From assembly GCA_023614405.1 (NCBI GenBank), contig CM042691.1, positions 170,410,927 through 170,474,926 of the forward strand: a DNA stretch of 64,000 nt. Direction: 5' to 3'. This DNA comes from Avena insularis. Its lineage: Eukaryota > Streptophyta > Magnoliopsida > Poales > Poaceae. Position 1 is the first letter of the stretch. Each line of letters begins with the position of its first letter. This document shows, piece after piece, positions 36,116 through 47,199 of this stretch. Made by a program: the position numbers and the translations under genes. The notes beneath the pieces are model-generated. The model worked only from the letters and a program-made list of their open reading frames with translations, had not been told where the DNA came from and did not search any database.

Positions 36116-38690
36116 GGGCCATCTAGTCTGGCCAAGTCAGATCCTACGTGGCCGATCCTTCGTGGCAAAATTATGATGAAATTAAACTGTCTTAAATCGA
36201 ATTCAGCCCAGTCCAGTTTGGTCGCTTATATGGGCTCAGCCCAGTAATTTTGGCAGTTTTTAATATTTCAGCCTTATTTATTTTCTAGGCCTTGGCCTTC
36301 TTACAATCCAATCATTTTCTAATTTAGGCCTTTTTATCAAATGGGTCTCAATTGTCAGTTTCCTGTAGAAATTGGGCTCTAGTTGTCAGATTCTTCATAT
36401 AGCTAATTAATTAATATCCAATATAACAATCTAACGTGAGATAAAAGCATGACAATATTTAAATAAATGTCAAAATCAATTCATTACAACAATATGATGA
36501 ATGCAGTTGAACACGTGAAATTCCACTCTAGTTCACATCACTACTAGTTCAACCAAAAAATCTTGGACACCCCAAATCTACAAACAAAACTCTCATAAAG
36601 TATAAACGCTAGCTACTCTGATGATACTCTCGAACTTCTTCAGGAACTTCAGCTTGTGGCCTTGATCTTCTCGTCGATGTACTCTCAGCCTTGGTGTTGT
36701 GAAGACTAGCGAGCCTTCTCCTGCAACTCAAACAGAATAGTAAGCAAAAGGTTAGGCATATTAATGAATACCATCGGCATAAGAGCAAACACCAAAATAA
36801 GCATGTACAACATCAACTATTCTAGTGGATACAGTTGTAAGAACCCACCACAAATTCAAAACAACAACATACAAACAAAGTAGAAACCAGAGTAGCACAT
36901 TAGCTTTGGAAAACTGACATTAAGCACAATAGCTTCGAAAATCATGCAGGACTGCTGCTCTATATAATCAGGCCGATGTTCCAGACTTAGAACACATCAC
37001 CTAATAAAACAACATCCTACACTGGCCTATACATGCCTACATCAACTAAAGAAATGTGACCAAGAAGAAACTGGTGAAAGTACATACTTGATTCCAACAT
37101 TGTGCTAAGAAACCTGTGACAATCAGGGAACAAATCACAAATATTGAGACATTGTAGATTACAGCAAGCCAAATTTAGGATCAGGAAAAGTAATTTATAG
37201 CTCCAACATAACATGTCTACCTTACATGAACATATAGTTGAACAATCAAACACTATAAAATCACTTAGTGTAACTTTATAACTAGAAAATCAAATAAGTT
37301 GTTGTAGATGATTTAAGACAGGCATGCATGGCAAATTAGAATATGAAAGATCTACGGAAATGGTTTTCAAGATAGACACAATATAACTAGCAAAGAGATA
37401 GACAAGAGGGATCAATTGACAAGTGAATCAATTTGTAAAAACAACATACTACCGACTCCAATATCCAATCAAATATTACTGCTATAAAAATATGTAAATA
37501 ACATATGACAGTATGTTTTAATTAGTGTGAGCATGATAGAACAAATAGAATAAAGATCTCCACCAAGTGACATGTTTATGCTATCTATAGTGTACCCATT
37601 TTATGCTATCTACTCAGGCAAAACAAACATGCACATATCCTAGGGCTGGATCCCTCTATAAGAAATCAGGAAGTATGACAACACATTACCATACTCGAGC
37701 CAGTCCAGCATTCCAGCATACTGCGTTGGTCATTCCAGCAGTCCAGTATGTAGACACACCATGTCCCATTGGAACTAACAAGCAAGAGAGAGAGAGCAAA
37801 AAGAATCAGAGTGTAACAGAGAGGCATTCATTTTGAGAAACTAAAAGCAAAAGAAGACATGAATAGATCAATGGGTATTGGTTCAATGACCAAAACCACA
37901 CAAGTTGAACATGGGTTCATGGGGTCAGTAATCTTCTACAAAAGTGACAGCAAAAGTGATATCTGACTTGCACGACTACTTATTTTACCAAACATGTGTA
38001 CCACAATATAGTGCTAAGTGAAGCATGGTAATCAGCTAAATTGATAGATCAATACTATCTTATCTAAATAACAGTACAAGAACCAGACTGAGCATATACC
38101 AAGAACATGAGTATAAGCTCCAAGAGGACAGCAACAAAGTCATGTATTAATTCTGTACATTAGACCAACCTGAAACTAAAAAACATTACCAATTTTGAAT
38201 CATAGTAGCAGCAGGTGAACTCAGAATAACTAGCAATCAAACAACATATTCAAAAATCGCATATGGATTTAACATATTCTCTACAACAAATATTACCAAT
38301 TGTTTTCACAGATTCCATAAATCTGACCATGTATTGTTTCATTATGGTTAATTCTCTTCTTAAAGTATGATCAGGCATTTCAGCGCATATTTATTATACA
38401 TGAGAATACTTATACATGATAGATGTCTTATACCTATATATGACTATACATAAACCAGTAGTTGTACTACTACTAGAGAAAAACATGCTGCATAGTAGAC
38501 CTCTACATGATAATAGTATATCATTATCTTTGACAAGCAACACACTAAATAGGCAACACACTAACTGTACCCAGTAATTATACCTAACCAAGCAAGCAAC
38601 AGGAAGGCTAACACACTCAAACCAAACCTAAACATGGAACACCTCAGAAGCTCAACCTACCGCCACCACTATGTTTCTAATCCAGCATTT
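36116..38690. other. CACTA interior without supported genes
   Basis: AT-rich. A short minus-strand stretch around 36641-36733 could be another captured exon (a frame with YIDEKIKATS), but it has stops and no clear splice sites. Nothing else is recognised. Confidence 0.35.
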
Positions 38691-38774
38691 CGGATATATG
38701 GGCAAAGCAATCCAATTTCGGATATATGGGAAAAGCAATCCAATTTTGGATATATGGGCAAAGCAATCCAAATT
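38691..38774. repeat. three-copy tandem repeat, about 28-bp period
   Basis: GGATATATGGGCAAAGCAAT followed by CCAATTT, repeated three times with one or two changes; the last copy is incomplete. Inside the CACTA transposon, just downstream of the captured gene on its strand. Confidence 0.9.
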
Positions 38775-38923
38775 CCGGAAGTACATAACAGTGGTATAGA
38801 GAGGCAAAGCAATTTTATTCATCTCAAGATCGATCCAAATTTCACAAGTCCATTATGCCAGAATCGACCACACACTCGGATCCAGAAACAACCTGAAAGA
38901 TCCAATGATCAGAGGCTGGCCGT

Positions 38924-39518
38924 CTTCCAGCCCTTCCGTCGCCAGGGTGAGGCGCACGGCGGAAGAAGAGGAAGAGGAGTACCCGCACTATGGGCGCGGC
39001 CTTGGCCCCCATGTTGAGGCCGTAGCACGAGCATATGGCTCATGCATGATCTCATGACAGATTACAGGCACCAAATCAGGTAGCTAGCTGGGGTGATAGA
39101 TTACAGCAGTCGAGCCCACAACAACCTCCATGAATCAGGGGAAATAGATGATTGGACAGGCGGGTGTGTACACGAAGCATACCTCCATGGCGAGGGAGTT
39201 TCCGATGAGGAGCGTGCAGAGCAGCAGGTGCTTGTTCTTGACGACGGGCATGATCCTGGCTGCGAGCAATCAGCACACAGCAACAAAGGCGTCAGTAGCT
39301 AAGCGAGCTAGCTAATACTCCTAGGTGAGCGAGGAACAGGGGAGAGAGAGGAAAAGGGAGCTGCAGCGTACCGGCATTGATTCGGTCCTGTGGGGTTCCG
39401 GCCTTGGAGAGGACCTAGAGCTCGACGATGCTGAGTGACATGTCATCCGCGGCCACCTTCTCCATGAGCTACGCGACTTCCAGCCCTTCCGTCTCCAGGA
39501 TGAGGCGCATGGCGGAGC
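38924..39518. repeat. 41-bp direct repeat flanking captured exons
   Basis: CTTCCAGCCCTTCCGTCGCC (38924) and CTTCCAGCCCTTCCGTCTCC (39478) each continue with AGG(G/A)TGAGGCGCA(C/T)GGCGGA. One copy is at the broken end of the fourth exon piece, the other just upstream of exon 2. It may mark the join made during capture or a local duplication. Confidence 0.75.
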
Positions 39519-39761
39519 CTAGGGCGACGGGGGACGGAGGCGGAGCACAGGGCCCAGCGCCTCGGTGGCCCGGGAGCGGAGGCGGAGCACGGGGCCCGTG
39601 TTTATGTAGGAGACTACCGGGACGAGCGTGGAGAGCGCCTGGAGCAAGGAGACCATGGCGGCGTCAGCGCCCGAGGACGCGGCCTCCGGGCGGATCTTGA
39701 TGAGCATGAAGTGCCCGATCGGGGCCGCGATGGAGGAGGCGGCGGCGGTAGCGGAGGACAT
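38945..39761 (-). pseudogene. captured CNNM/DUF21-type membrane protein gene fragment
   Basis: Minus-strand exons are recognisable. Exon 1 is 39761-39618 (MSSATAAASSIAAPIGHFML.., donor CCG|GTAGTC). Exon 2 is about 39468-39372 (MSLSIVEL, an in-frame TAG, VLSKAGTPQDRINA). Exon 3 is 39259-39183 ([20 protein letters not shown] then SLAME, donor GAG|GTATGC). A fourth piece at about 39034-38965 reads YGLNMGAKAAPIVRVLLFLF. Exon 2-3 phases join correctly. These are hallmark segments of plant CBS-domain/DUF21 (CNNM-type) membrane proteins. The TAG replaces the Glu usual in VxLEVL. The ALPIFLD exon and the CBS domains are absent. It is a gene capture by the CACTA element, not functional as a full protein. 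Confidence 0.75.
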
Positions 39762-40240
39762 GGCGGCTGCACGAACAACAGCGGAAGGCTTGAGTCGGCA
39801 GAGCAGGTCGGGGCGGATCGAAGCACGGCGAGGACGAGAAGCGCGGCGCCTCGATCTAGATGGGGTGGAGGCGGCGGGTGGGTGAGAGGAGAGGAAAGGA
39901 GTGGAGAGAGCGGTCTGCGGGTGCGGGCTAGGGTTGGTGAGGCCCAGCGGTCTCTCCTAGGAGCACTAGGGGAACTGGAGGCCGGCCTAGCACGACCGTG
40001 AGGCGAGGAGAGGGGATAGAGACGCGTGAGAGGTGGGAGGAACGGCGGCTGGACAGGCAGGAAGTGGCGGCGGAGGAGTGGACGAAGGAGGGCGCTAGGG
40101 TTTGGACTTTGGAGGCAGGGTATGGTCGGTCGCGTGCGTGCGTGGGGTGTTCTCAGGCCGTGGGTGTGCTTCTTTTGGTGATCCACTACGCGTTGGATGG
40201 TCGTTGAACGGACCAGATCATGCCAAGATGGAGGATCCAT
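39762..40240 (-). other. GC-rich 5' flank of the captured gene
   Basis: GC-rich sequence upstream of the captured ATG, likely the leader and promoter of the source gene. Long frames here are shadows of high GC. No TATA box is obvious. Confidence 0.4.
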
Positions 40241-40280
40241 GGGAGATTGTTTACTGCGATTTGATTGGTTGCAAACGACC

Positions 40281-42776
40281 TAGCTAAGAACATTCATGCC
40301 TGCAGTTTTGACCATTGTTTGAAACGGGCATAAAAAAATAAAAAACGGTCGGATCAATGCAAATCCTTCGGGCGGTGTCTTATTATGTGACATAATTGCA
40401 AGGAAAAATACCAAACTTGATAAATTGATTATGTCTCAAAAACCCTTCACAAAATGACCTATCATGTTCGAGGTTTCGTGGCTTTCGGGGCAAATGACCA
40501 ATGTTATGGCTAGAATTAGGGCATAGTTTCTGCTAATGTGCCCATATTCAGCACACATATGTATCATGGCATGGGGGACAATGTTGCAGGAGAAAGTTTT
40601 CCTTTTCGACGCACGAAAAATCCATTTTCCATTTTCCGAGTGCAAAAAACGGGGCGTTTTGTGAAGCAACCACCAAATGACAGTTTTAGAATGGTACCAC
40701 CACATTTTTAAAAAATATTAGACCACCTTACATGGACAATGTCCCAACCGGAGTATCTCAAACCTTTCCGTTCACCCCTGGCGAAAAAGACAAATTCCTG
40801 CCGAATCGGCAGGAAGTGGGTCCGATTTGAACTACAGGTACATGATCCGATGCTCATGATTTTTGGTAAAAATCATTTTTAGACTCACAATATGCTGTTT
40901 CATCATAGATCCAATGCAAGTTTAGCGAGGCTTAGCCCCTAGCTAAGAACCTTCATGCCCGCCGTTTTGACCATAGTTTGAAACGGGCATAAAAAAATAA
41001 AAAAGGTCCGATCAACGCAAATCCTTCGCGCGGTGTCTTATTATGTGACATAATTGCAAGGAAAAATACCAAACTTGGTAAATTGAGTATTTCTCAAAAA
41101 ACCCTTCACAAAATGACCTATCATGTTCGAGGTTTCGTGGCTTTCGGGGCAAATGACCAATGTTATGGCTAGAATCAGGGCATAGTTTGTGATAATGTGC
41201 CCATATTGTGCACACATATGTATCATGGCATGGGAACAATGCTGCAGGAGAAAGTTTTCCTTTTAGACGCACGAAAAATCCATTTTCCATTTTCCGAGGG
41301 CAAAAAAGGGGCGTTTTGTGAAGCAACCACCAAATTACAGTTTTAGAATGGTACCACCACATTTTGTAAAAATATTAGACCACCTTACATGGACAATATC
41401 CCAACCGAGGTATCTCAAACCTTTCCGTTCACCCCTGGCGAAAAAGACAAATTCCTGCCGAATCGGTAGGTAGTGGGTCCGATTTGAACTACATGTACAT
41501 GATCCGATGCTCATGATTTTTGGGAAAAATCATTTTTAGACTCACAATATGCTCTTTCATCATAGATCTAATGCAAGTTTAGTGAGGCTTAGCCCCTAGC
41601 TAAGAACCTTCATGCCCGCCGTTTTGACAATAGTTTGAAACGGGCATAAAAAAATAAAAAACGGTCCGATCAACGCAAATCCTTCACGTGGTGTCTTATT
41701 ATGTGACATAATTGCAAGGAAAAATACCAAACTTGGTAAATTGAGTATGTCTCAAAAAACCCTTCACAAAATGACCTATCATGTTCGAGGTTTCGTGGCT
41801 TTCGGGGCAAATGACCAATGTTATGGCTAGAATCAGGGCATAGTTTGTGATAATGTGCCCATATTGTGAACACATATATATCATGGTATGGGGAACAATG
41901 TTGCAGGAGAAAGTTTTCCTTTTCGACGCAGGAAAAATCCATTTTCCATTTTCCGAGCGCAAAAAACGGGCGTTTTGTGAAGCAACCACCAAATGACAGT
42001 TTTAGAATGGTACCACCACATTTTGTAAAAATATTAGACCAACTTACATGGACAATGTCCCAACCGGGGTATCTCAAACCTTTCCGTTCATCCCTGGCGA
42101 AAAAGACAAATTCCTGCCGAATCGGTAGGAAGTGGGTCCGATTTGAACTACATGTACATGATCCGATGCTCATGATTTTTGGTAAAAATCATTTTTAGAC
42201 TCACAATATGTTGTTTCATCATAGATCCAATGCAAGTTTAGCGAGGCTTAGCCCCTAGATAAGAACCTTCTCAGAAATGACCTATCATGTTCGAGGTTTC
42301 ATGGCTTTCGGGCCAAACGACCAATGTTATGACCTGAATCGCGGCATAGTTTGTGATAATGTGCCCATATTATGCACCCATATGTATCATGGTATGTCAA
42401 ACAATGTTGCAAGAGGAAGTTTTCCTTTTCGTCGCACAAAAAAACAATTTTCCATTTTCTGAGCGCAAAAAACGGGCCGTTTTGTGAAGCAACCAGCAAA
42501 TGAAAGTTTCAAAATGCTACCATCCCATTTTTCAAAAATAATAGGACACCTTACATGGACAAATGTCCCAACCGGAATATATCAAACCTTTCCATCCACC
42601 CCTGGCGAAAAAGACAAATTCCTTCCAAATCGGTAGGAAGTGGGGCCGATTTGAACTATAGATACATGATCCGATGCCCATTATTTTTTGAAAAGATGAG
42701 TTTTAGACTCACAATATTAGGTTTATTCAGAGATCCACCGAAACTTTTTAATAAGACTCAATCCCTAGACGAGAAC
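40281..42776. repeat. tandem array of about 658-bp units in the CACTA transposon
   Basis: The unit start TAGCTAAGAAC(A/C)TTCATGCC recurs at 40281, 40940 and 41597, and as TAGATAAGAACCTTC at 42256. The first three units are 657-659 bp. The fourth lacks about 170 bp after its start and is more diverged, ending CCCTAGACGAGAAC near 42776. Frames such as MWWYHSKTVIWW recur in each unit only because the DNA repeats. Confidence 0.95.
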
Positions 42777-43562
42777 AGTCACTCCCTAGTTTCAAACTCA
42801 TATTTTGAATTATGGTATTGTCCCTACTATGGACAATGTGGGATTAGTAAATCCACTATTTTTTAATTAATCAAAGTATTTCTAATTAATACCCTAAGAT
42901 GTTCTACTGAATTTTATAAAAATTTAGAAACAAAAATCAGTTATTTTGGATTTATTATGAAAAAGTTACAAAAGAATTAAGAAAACAAAAAAAAACTAAA
43001 CAGACGAGCTTGTCAGGCCCTAATCTTCGTCTTCCCACCAAGGCCCATTGCGGCCAACTCCCTTCCCACTGAGCCCATCACGGCCAACCTCTTCCCACCG
43101 AGGGCCATCATGGAAGGGAAATCAGCCCAGACGTAGCAACGAATGTATATATGGTGTAGTTGTGGTAGTATGACAAAAAAGATTGATTGGTGTAGTGGTA
43201 AGCTGCTGTTGGTTTGGTTGGGAGGTCTGGAGTTCGACTCCCTAGACTCCTTCTTTTTTGCAAATAAGCTACGGCGGGTTTGGTGGGTACTGTTTGTTAG
43301 GGTTTGGTCGCACTTATCAGTTTGAGTAATTATAAGTCTATTAGATTTAAGTAGCGCCACATAAGCATATATCTACACACAGATATGTCACGTAAGCATA
43401 TATTTACACACGGATATGACACGCAGTCAAAAACTGACACGTAGACAAGAAGATATTAACACACGTATATGACACGTAGTAAAAAAATGACACATAGACA
43501 TGACACATAGGCGTAATTGCTGACGTGGCCGACTACAAGTTTCAACTTATCTTAATTTGGAC
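42777..43562. other. CACTA right interior
   Basis: Contains a stretch (about 42830-42980) resembling gypsy LTR sequence at 46440-46560 (GGATT.(A/T)TAAATCCACTA, TTTAGAAACAA), a tRNA-like segment, and short direct repeats CATATAT(C/T)TACACAC(A/G)GATATG at 43363-43425. No gene is supported. Confidence 0.4.
43178..43258 (+). ncRNA. tRNA-like / tRNA-derived segment
   Basis: TGGTGTAGTGG at 43188-43198 fits the pol III A box and GAGTTCGACTCC at 43230-43241 fits the B box, with a T6 run at 43254-43259 as a possible terminator. The acceptor and D stems do not fold well by eye, so it is more likely a tRNA-derived SINE head or decayed tRNA than a working tRNA. Confidence 0.35.
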
Positions 43563-43770
43563 ATCATGACGATTTTAAATCGTCGTAATAAGGTACAAAT
43601 AACGTCGTAAGGTACATCCGTCAGGTTATGACGATTTGAGATAATGAAAATATGACGTTCCTGTGCAAAATCGTCATGATTTTTTAAGGTTTTGAACCTC
43701 TCGAACAGCTTACGACCATCTGGTGCAAAATCGTCATAACTCTATGACGATTTTTTCCACGGTCACTATG
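43563..43770. repeat. right subterminal repeats of the CACTA transposon
   Basis: ATGACGATTTT, AAATCGTCATGA, AAATCGTCATAA and related motifs in both orientations, mirroring the left end. Confidence 0.85.
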
Positions 43771-44225
43771 AGAAGGTCATAGAATAACACATTCCTTGTA
43801 GTGGTTAGGATAAAACTGTTGCTTTATGCAAATGAGCCTGAACTGCACTTGGCCAAATAAGCATGTAGTTGATAGATCTGTCGTTAACCACTTTAGCCTA
43901 CTTTCCATACATTCAATGTATTGACCATTTGTGGCTGCAACGTTTCATGTTACAGGTTATATCGTATCTGAGTGATTGTTCATAGGTCGCGAGACTCCAC
44001 TCAACAATTGTTCGCCTGTGGCACATTTGAATGATGGAGATCTACCTTGTATTCGTTTTCTGCTGTGTACTTGAATAAATAATGTAAATTCTGGATCATA
44101 TTCGTTATATTTATGATGCACAGTTATATTTGGTATTCATTTTGTACTGTGTGTGCGAGTGAACCGATCCATGGATTGGCACTATACACATGAACTTAGC
44201 CTTATCAGGTGAGGGTGTTACAAGA

Positions 44226-44237
44226 TGGTATCAGAGC
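44226..44237 (+). other. primer binding site of element 3
   Basis: TGGTATCAGAGC, a perfect tRNA-iMet PBS, three bases after the 5' LTR end. Confidence 0.9.
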
Positions 44238-45934
44238 TGTGTGTTGACTGTAAGAATCGTGACCTTAGAAATGGATTAGCAATAGGAGACCTCTATTAGG
44301 TGAACAATAATATTTTCTACTTATTAGAGTTCTTATATTCCTTATCTATCTTTTCTAGAACCTCTTCCTATTCAAACATTTATAGTTGTCCATTCTTATG
44401 ATACCTATATGAGAGTTAGATAAGTAAAAGAATAAATAGTATGACATAAATAAACATCTCATCAAGTTTGCTTAGGTCTAGACCACCATGTTCTATCTCT
44501 TTAGGAGATCATCGCTATCGTGTTAGCATATTGTTCGTACCAACTTATGTGGTATGACAATATAGGTTGCTTGCTTGTTTGTATTGAACCATATCGTGTG
44601 ATGCCTTGTTTGGGATCTATTGTTTTGAAACTCTAAAGTTGCTGGAGTTTTCATGAGGTTTTAAAATTATTTTAATGGTGTGAATTGATTGAAATTCGTG
44701 GGATTACTGCTGCAGTTTTATGCCTGACCTATTGTACCGAACGATTTTTCATATTTTATTGGTAACTCAGAAAAATCTAAAAAATAGGTTCTGGAGCGTA
44801 ATTAGCTGTAGTACATGCAAAAAAATGGCTAAAATTCCTGACGAGTTTAGGTCGGTCAGAAATATTCGTGAAGTCTGCTGTACCGTTTTGACAGTTTTTG
44901 TTTATTGCTTATATGTTGCTCTATTTTACTCTAGTATTGTTCCCAATGCTTTCAAACTATTTTTTGGTTATATACTACTAAGTTTAGACCTCTGTATTAT
45001 TGTTATGTAAGTGTTTGCTTGTGTGTTGATTCCTTATGATTGTTTGCTTGTTTGTGACATTGATGCTTCATATAGTTATGGGTAGGATTATTTTCTTAGT
45101 CGTTTCTTTCCTATAGAATAGATTCTTCCCTATCTTGAACCCTGGGAGATATAATGATATGTTAAGCAGAAGGTTTGACAACACAATGCATTTAGGAAGG
45201 AGAATGCTTTATCTAATGGAAAAAAATGTGGGAGTATGAAGTGTTGAAATGATGTTATGTAGTAGATTACGCAACCTGAAAGTTGAAGTATCGTTAGTTT
45301 AGTTTTAGTAGTAGCTTTGTTGATTGAATACATGGGAGTCTACGTCGAGCATTAGTTTGTGCCCATGGAAACATTCTTCAAGGCAAGTGAGAATGCCCGA
45401 GTGATAGAAAAATGTGATTCACCTATCCTTAAACAGGGTAATGATTTGGGTGCAGGATGGATTGATCACCATTCCTACTACTCTTATTATTTGCTCTTGT
45501 ACTGTTGGCTTTGCGAATCTTGAGTGCCCTTTTCAACCTTACTAGAGAGTCGACGTTGAGCCTTGACCTTAGAATTGTATATTTTCCCCTTTATAAAAGC
45601 ACCCAGTGCTTAGCATAGGAATATACGGTAAGAATGAATCTCAACCATGGTTAATGGGCACCGTGAAGTAAACATCCCCTAATTGACCACCATGAGAGTT
45701 CTGCTAGTTCAAGTAGTGTTTTCTTGGAATCTGTCAATCATGAAGTTTAGAATTTGCAAGAGACATTGTGTCAACAAAAGTCTAAAGGAGAACCAATCTG
45801 AGCTAAGTGAATCCTCAAGAAGTGACCTAGTCAATTTTCTTTTAAGGGCGGTAGCATCCTAATGGATCCCGAACCTTTCTTTCTTTCTAGCCTTCCCAAA
45901 TCTCGAGACAAGATTTCTTTTAAGGTTGGTAGTC
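44238..45934 (+). other. element 3 interior, gag and pol deleted
   Basis: The first part parallels the leader and pre-gag spacer of element 1 (shared CTGCAG, GTAACT.(A/C)G(G/A)AAAAATCT phrases at 23440-23620 and 44700-44900). The end has the downstream polypurine context CAAATCTCGAGACAAGATTT then TTTTAAGG. No enzymatic domain remains; the coding part is gone. Confidence 0.6.
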
Positions 45935-46675
45935 TATCACATCCCAAAATTATCCTAATTTTGGAATGTGAAATAAATAAATAAGTTTGATTGATTGCTT
46001 GACTATGTTGAAAATTCTCAAAGAGAAGAAACTTTTTAAATAGAAAATCCTCTCAACCTTGAATTCAAAATCTTATATTCTTTTGTTATGACCTAAGTAG
46101 CCATATAGGCAAAAGGGCATGGATTGATTATGGATTATAGAATTGGTGTGCAAGATTTCAAAATGAAAATCATGAAGCCTTCATAAGCATTTCATTACAT
46201 CCATGCAAAGATCTCACAAACTGAATCCAAATCCTGGTATCTAAATCCTATAGTTGATTTGCCCAAATGTTTCTAAAGGAAATTAAATTGACTTTATAAA
46301 ACCCACTGTTGCTAAGGCATAAATTATTGATAATTATAGCCTAAAGAGATCCAATTAATATTACAAAATTTTAGAAACAAAATTGAGCTCATTTGGAGCT
46401 AGTATGGAAAAGTTATGGAATAAATACAAACAAATAAAGATATAAATAAAATGGAATATACAAGGATTTATAAATCCACTACTTGCAAACTAGTAAAAAG
46501 ATTACAAATATGATCCTACAATGATCTATTCGATTTTAGAAAAATTTAGAAACAAGAATCATATCATTTGGAGTTCTTATATTTGGTATTCATTTTGTAT
46601 TCTGTGTGCCAGTGAACCGATCCAGGGATTGGCACTATACACATGAACTCAGCCTTATCCGGCGAGGGTGTTACA
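45935..46675 (+). repeat. 3' LTR of element 3, internally deleted (741 bp)
   Basis: Starts TATCACATCCC (decayed TGTCACATCCC) and ends GAGGGTGTTACA, with the last 100 bases close to 44120-44222. About 2.5 kb present in the 5' LTR is absent. Confidence 0.85.
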
Positions 46676-46680
46676 TTGCA

Positions 46681-47180
46681 AGCTTATACTAATACCTTAG
46701 CAAGCCTATACTTGCAATCTTGCAAGTGTCACTATACAAGTTGACTTAGCAAGCTAATCCTTGCAATCTTACACCCTTGATACCCAATCCTAGATTTACT
46801 TGCAAGCTTAGTATTTTATTTATTTATCAAAGCTTTCTAGTAAAGTTTACTTGGTAATTTGTAGAGCTTAGAAAGATTATTAAATGTAGCATAAAGAGCA
46901 TAAAACTTGGCCTAAGTTAGATAATCTTGATGTCATCCCGAGGCATGAGATTTAACTTAGATAAGATACACTTGTTTACCACCCCTCATTAGTATTTACC
47001 CCCACTTGTAGATGCTAGTGATAAGCATAAAACTTGATCAACTTTAGATGGGAATACTTGGTGAAAATGGTTATGAAAACCTTAGAATGATGAGTCATTC
47101 TACTGAAATGTTTTCACATGTGTTCTTGAACACCAGATGATTTTGATGATGATTTTGATGAAAACCTTAGAAGCATGAGA
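46681..47180 (+). repeat. 5' LTR of element 2, second part
   Basis: Continues the LTR after the target copy TTGCA (46676-46680). It is collinear with 53298-53790 up to GATGATTTTGATGATG and then diverges into polyprotein leader. The last part of the LTR and PBS are lost. Confidence 0.85.
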
Positions 47181-47199
47181 TTAAACCAAGGGTCACTAT

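Larger units (their letters stand above)
35908..43803. mobile_element. non-autonomous CACTA (En/Spm) transposon with captured gene
   Basis: It starts CACTACAAGGAAT and ends ATTCCTTGTAGTG, a perfect 13-bp inverted terminal repeat, flanked by the 3-bp target duplication GTT (35905-35907 and 43804-43806). Both subterminal regions carry many copies of ATGACGATTTT and its complement. No transposase (TNP2-like) is seen, so it depends on a partner. The interior contains exons of a DUF21 gene (38945-39761), small minisatellites and a 2.5-kb tandem array (40281-42776). Confidence 0.95.
33024..44222 (+). repeat. 5' LTR of element 3, interrupted by the CACTA transposon
   Basis: About 3.3 kb once the CACTA element (35908-43803) and one GTT target copy are removed. 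It starts TGTCACATCCC and ends GGGTGTTACA, a short inverted match. Its 3' third matches 20950-22220 in element 1. Confidence 0.85.
33024..46675 (+). mobile_element. element 3: internally deleted gypsy element in the LTR of element 2
   Basis: Starts TGTCACATCCC and ends GAGGGTGTTACA, with target duplication TTGCA on both sides (33019-33023 and 46676-46680). The 5' LTR is 33024-44222, holding the CACTA transposon. PBS TGGTATCAGAGC is at 44226-44237. A 1.7-kb interior lacks gag and pol. A 741-bp 3' LTR (45935-46675) retains only the two ends of the LTR. It belongs to the same LTR family group as element 1. Confidence 0.93.

Noticed and set aside
39614..40240. 208-codon minus-strand frame, Pro/Arg/Ser-rich
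   Set aside because: Composition reflects GC-rich flank of the captured DUF21 gene and conflicts with the frame that encodes the recognisable exon 1.
40436..42499. Repeated minus-strand frames beginning MWWYHSKTVIWW or similar
   Set aside because: They recur because the DNA is a 658-bp tandem repeat. Start and end vary between units and no protein signature is present.
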